The position numbers and the translations under genes are program-made. From Acidihalobacter yilgarnensis (GTDB lineage Bacteria; Pseudomonadota; Gammaproteobacteria; DSM-5130; Acidihalobacteraceae): DNA of 64,000 nt. Below, piece after piece: positions 61,786 to 64,000 of the stretch (positions are counted from its first letter, which is position 1; every line of letters begins with the position of its first letter). The stretch is taken from the NCBI RefSeq assembly GCF_001753245.1, contig NZ_CP017415.1:3280040-3344039 (forward strand), given 5' to 3'. Under the pieces are notes generated by a model that was not told the DNA's origin, ran no database searches, and saw nothing but the letters and a program-made list of their open reading frames with translations.

Positions 61786-62904
61786 ATGGAACGCTTCGCA
61801 CTTGCCCACACCACCGGCATTGAGCCCGAACAACTGATTGCCGATTGCGCGCGCCAGCTCGGGCCGCTGCCAGAATCCGCCAGCCTCGGTATCCTTTATC
61901 TGACCGATGCTCTGGCCCCACGTCTGGACGAGCTGGTCGAGGGCCTGCGCGAAGTGACCGGCGTGCCCCATTGGGTCGGCACCGTCGGCGTGGCCATCAG
62001 CGTGACCGGGCACGAGTATTACGACGCGCCTGCGCTGTGCGTGCTCGTTGGCGACTTCCCGCCGCACAGCTTCCGCATGATGCCGCTGATCGACAGCGAT
62101 CCATCACATTACCTCGCGCTGCACCGCGACTGGCTGCAGCGCGAGGAGACCATGGTCGCGCTGGTGCACGGCGATCCCACCAACCCGCGCACCCCCCAGC
62201 TCATCGGCGCACTGGCCGAAGCCGTCCCCAACCTGTTCATGTTCGGTGGCATCACCTCCAGTCAAGGCGAACATCGCCAGGTCGCGGACCTGGTCGTCGG
62301 CGGCGGGTTATCGGGCGTCATATTTGGCCCAGAGGTCGGTCTGGTCACCGCTCACACGCAAGGCTGCACCCCCATCGGGCCGCGCCACCGCATCACCCGC
62401 AGCGACCGCAATCTTGTGGTCGATCTCGACCACGAACCGGCGCTCCAGGTCATGAAGGCCGACATCGGCGAGGTACTCGCGCGCGACCTCAACCGCGTTG
62501 GCGGCTACATCTTCGCCGGCCTGCCGGTGCCCGGCAGCGACGATGACGACTATCTGATCCGCAATCTCGTCGGTGTCGACCAGCCACGCCAGATCCTCGC
62601 CATCGGGGATTACGCCGAAGAAGGCGGCGAGCTGATGTTCTGCCGGCGCGACGGCAACACCGCGCGCGCCGATCTCCAGCGCATGCTCGGCGACCTTCAA
62701 GGACGAATGAACGGCACGCCGCGCGGCGCCGTCTACGTTTCCTGCGTCGGGCGCGGACGCTATCAGTTCGGTGACGACTCCGCCGAACTCAAGCTCATTC
62801 AAGAGGCGCTCGGCGACGTGCCGCTGGTGGGCTTCTTCGCCAACGGCGAGATCTTCCGCAACCGGCTCTACGGCTTCACCGGCGTCCTCACCCTATTCCT
62901 CTAA
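61786..62904 (+). CDS. FIST-domain protein
   Basis: 372 residues with FIST N and C domains. Marks include WVGTVGVAISVTG, LFMFGGITSSQGEH, GLVTAHTQGCTPIG and, near the C-terminus, AVYVSCVGRGRY followed by PLVGFFANGEIF. FIST domains are proposed sensors for small ligands such as amino acids, often linked to other signalling domains; here it stands alone. Exact role unknown. It ends 22 bp before the aldo/keto reductase gene. Confidence 0.85.
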   Translation: MERFALAHTTGIEPEQLIADCARQLGPLPESASLGILYLTDALAPRLDELVEGLREVTGVPHWVGTVGVAISVTGHEYYDAPALCVLVGDFPPHSFRMMPLIDSDPSHYLALHRDWLQREETMVALVHGDPTNPRTPQLIGALAEAVPNLFMFGGITSSQGEHRQVADLVVGGGLSGVIFGPEVGLVTAHTQGCTPIGPRHRITRSDRNLVVDLDHEPALQVMKADIGEVLARDLNRVGGYIFAGLPVPGSDDDDYLIRNLVGVDQPRQILAIGDYAEEGGELMFCRRDGNTARADLQRMLGDLQGRMNGTPRGAVYVSCVGRGRYQFGDDSAELKLIQEALGDVPLVGFFANGEIFRNRLYGFTGVLTLFL

Positions 62905-62926
62905 CCCCCGCTCACGGAGAACCCCC

Positions 62927-63964
62927 ATGCAATACCGTCCCCTGGGACATACCGACCTGTCGGTCAGTCTGATCTGCCTCGGCACCATGACCTTCGGCGA
63001 GCAGAATACCGAGGCCGAGGCACACAGCCAGCTCGACCGCGCGCTGGCTGCCGGCATCAACTTCGTCGATGCCGCCGAGATGTATCCCGTGCCGCCAAGG
63101 GCCGAGACCCAGGGGCGTACCGAGTCCCATATCGGCAGCTGGCTGAAGAAAACGGGGCGTCGCAACGACATCGTGCTCGCGAGCAAGGTCGCCGGACCCG
63201 GCAATGGTCTGGACTACCTGCGCGGCGGCCCACGCCTGACCACCGCACATATTAATCAGGCCGTTGAGGACAGCCTGCGCCGACTGAACACCGACGTCAT
63301 CGACCTCTATCAGGTGCACTGGCCAGATCGCAATACCAACTTCTTCGGTCAACTTGGCTACACCCACAACGCCGACGAGAACGCCACCCCGATCGAGGAA
63401 ACCCTCACCGCACTGGCCCGTCTGGTCGAACAGGGCAAGATTCGTCACATCGGCCTATCCAACGAGACACCCTGGGGCGCAATGCGCTACCTGCATCTCG
63501 CCGAAACGCTCGGCCTGCCAAAACCGATCAGCATCCAGAATCCATACAACCTGCTCAACCGCAGCTTCGAGGCCGGTCTCGCCGAGGTGGCGCACCGCGA
63601 GGGGCTGGGTCTGCTCGCCTATTCGCCGCTCGCCTTCGGCGTGCTCAGTGGCAAGTACCTCGGCGGCAAGCGTCCTGCGGGGGCTCGCGTCACCCTGTTC
63701 GAACGCTTCCAGCGATACAGCGCGCCCTACGTCGACGGCATCGTCGCACAATACGCACAGCTGGCCACCGACCACGACCTGAGCCTCACGCAGTTGGCAC
63801 TGGCCTACGTAAACAGCCGCAGTTTCCTGACCAGCAACATTATCGGCGCCACCACGTTGGAACAGCTCGACGAAGATATCGGCAGTGCAGACGTCACCCT
63901 CAGCGAAGAAGTACTCGCCGCCATCGAACAGATCCACGAGCGGCACCCCTACCCCTGCCCCTAA
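62927..63964 (+). CDS. Aldo/keto reductase (Tas-like)
   Basis: 345-residue NADPH-dependent oxidoreductase with a TIM barrel. Catalytic Asp and Tyr lie in GINFVDAAEMYP, Lys in VLASKVAGPG, and His in LYQVHWPDRNTNFFGQLGY. The nucleotide end has SNIIGATTLEQLDEDI. The protein resembles E. coli Tas. ACGGAG is 11 nt upstream of the ATG. Substrates may be small carbonyls or aldehydes. Confidence 0.92.
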   Translation: MQYRPLGHTDLSVSLICLGTMTFGEQNTEAEAHSQLDRALAAGINFVDAAEMYPVPPRAETQGRTESHIGSWLKKTGRRNDIVLASKVAGPGNGLDYLRGGPRLTTAHINQAVEDSLRRLNTDVIDLYQVHWPDRNTNFFGQLGYTHNADENATPIEETLTALARLVEQGKIRHIGLSNETPWGAMRYLHLAETLGLPKPISIQNPYNLLNRSFEAGLAEVAHREGLGLLAYSPLAFGVLSGKYLGGKRPAGARVTLFERFQRYSAPYVDGIVAQYAQLATDHDLSLTQLALAYVNSRSFLTSNIIGATTLEQLDEDIGSADVTLSEEVLAAIEQIHERHPYPCP

Positions 63965-64000
63965 GACGAAACCCCGCGCAGCCCAGCATCGGCATGCCGG

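Overview
The window looks like part of the chromosome of a GC-rich gammaproteobacterium, probably an autotroph. It encodes phosphoribulokinase (Calvin cycle), a Gram-negative envelope (general porin, OprB-like porin, two TonB-dependent receptors, TonB-ExbB-ExbD), an NhaD-type Na+/H+ antiporter, and three clusters for branched-chain-amino-acid-type ABC transport. An Acidihalobacter/Ectothiorhodospira-type acidophile or halophile would fit, but this is inferred from gene content and not proven.

Layout. 1-6 kb: a minus-strand Liv operon (fused livG-livF, livH, livM, substrate-binding protein cut by the window edge) behind a porin gene. 6.4-9.2 kb: a MarC-family protein, tRNA-Arg(CCG) and gamma-glutamyltransferase. 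9.2-14 kb: the first accessory stretch, with a SieB-like membrane protein followed by a broken integron attC site, a DUF4145-like protein, and a periplasmic binding-protein gene split by an IS630-type deletion derivative. 14-22 kb: core-like genes, including a second complete Liv operon with two tandem binding proteins. 22-30.3 kb: the main accessory island. It holds an N-acyl-amino-acid-synthase-like acyltransferase, a dispersed GGGGTCAG-type repeat, a short array of integron cassettes without an integrase (a truncated zinc-binding protein, a TIR-domain protein, and a PD-(D/E)XK nuclease carrying a duplicated Cys4 motif), an IS110-family element with a readable bridge RNA, and a RelA/SpoT-domain gene cut by an intact IS630 element.

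30.4-34.8 kb: a third Liv-type binding protein, then a porin / membrane cupredoxin / cytochrome b561 operon. 34.8-53.9 kb: a long metal-uptake region, almost all on the minus strand. It has two ferric-iron/polyamine-type ABC transporters, a COG4280-like membrane protein with acidic motifs, tonB-exbD-exbB, and two TonB-dependent receptors. Each receptor is divergent from an OmpR-like regulator whose receiver has lost its phosphorylation residues; one of these regulators is frameshifted. 53.9-64 kb: a globin-GAF-GGDEF-EAL-CZB cyclic-di-GMP protein, nhaD, an SLC13-type permease, phosphoribulokinase, a FIST-domain protein and an aldo/keto reductase.

The most notable points are the IS110 element, whose 5' leader matches its own donor ends and its target repeat; the cassette cluster of candidate defence genes (TIR, Cys4-nuclease, SieB-like, with the alarmone synthetase nearby); and two genes whose exact uninterrupted reading frames can be rebuilt by removing IS630 insertions at TA.
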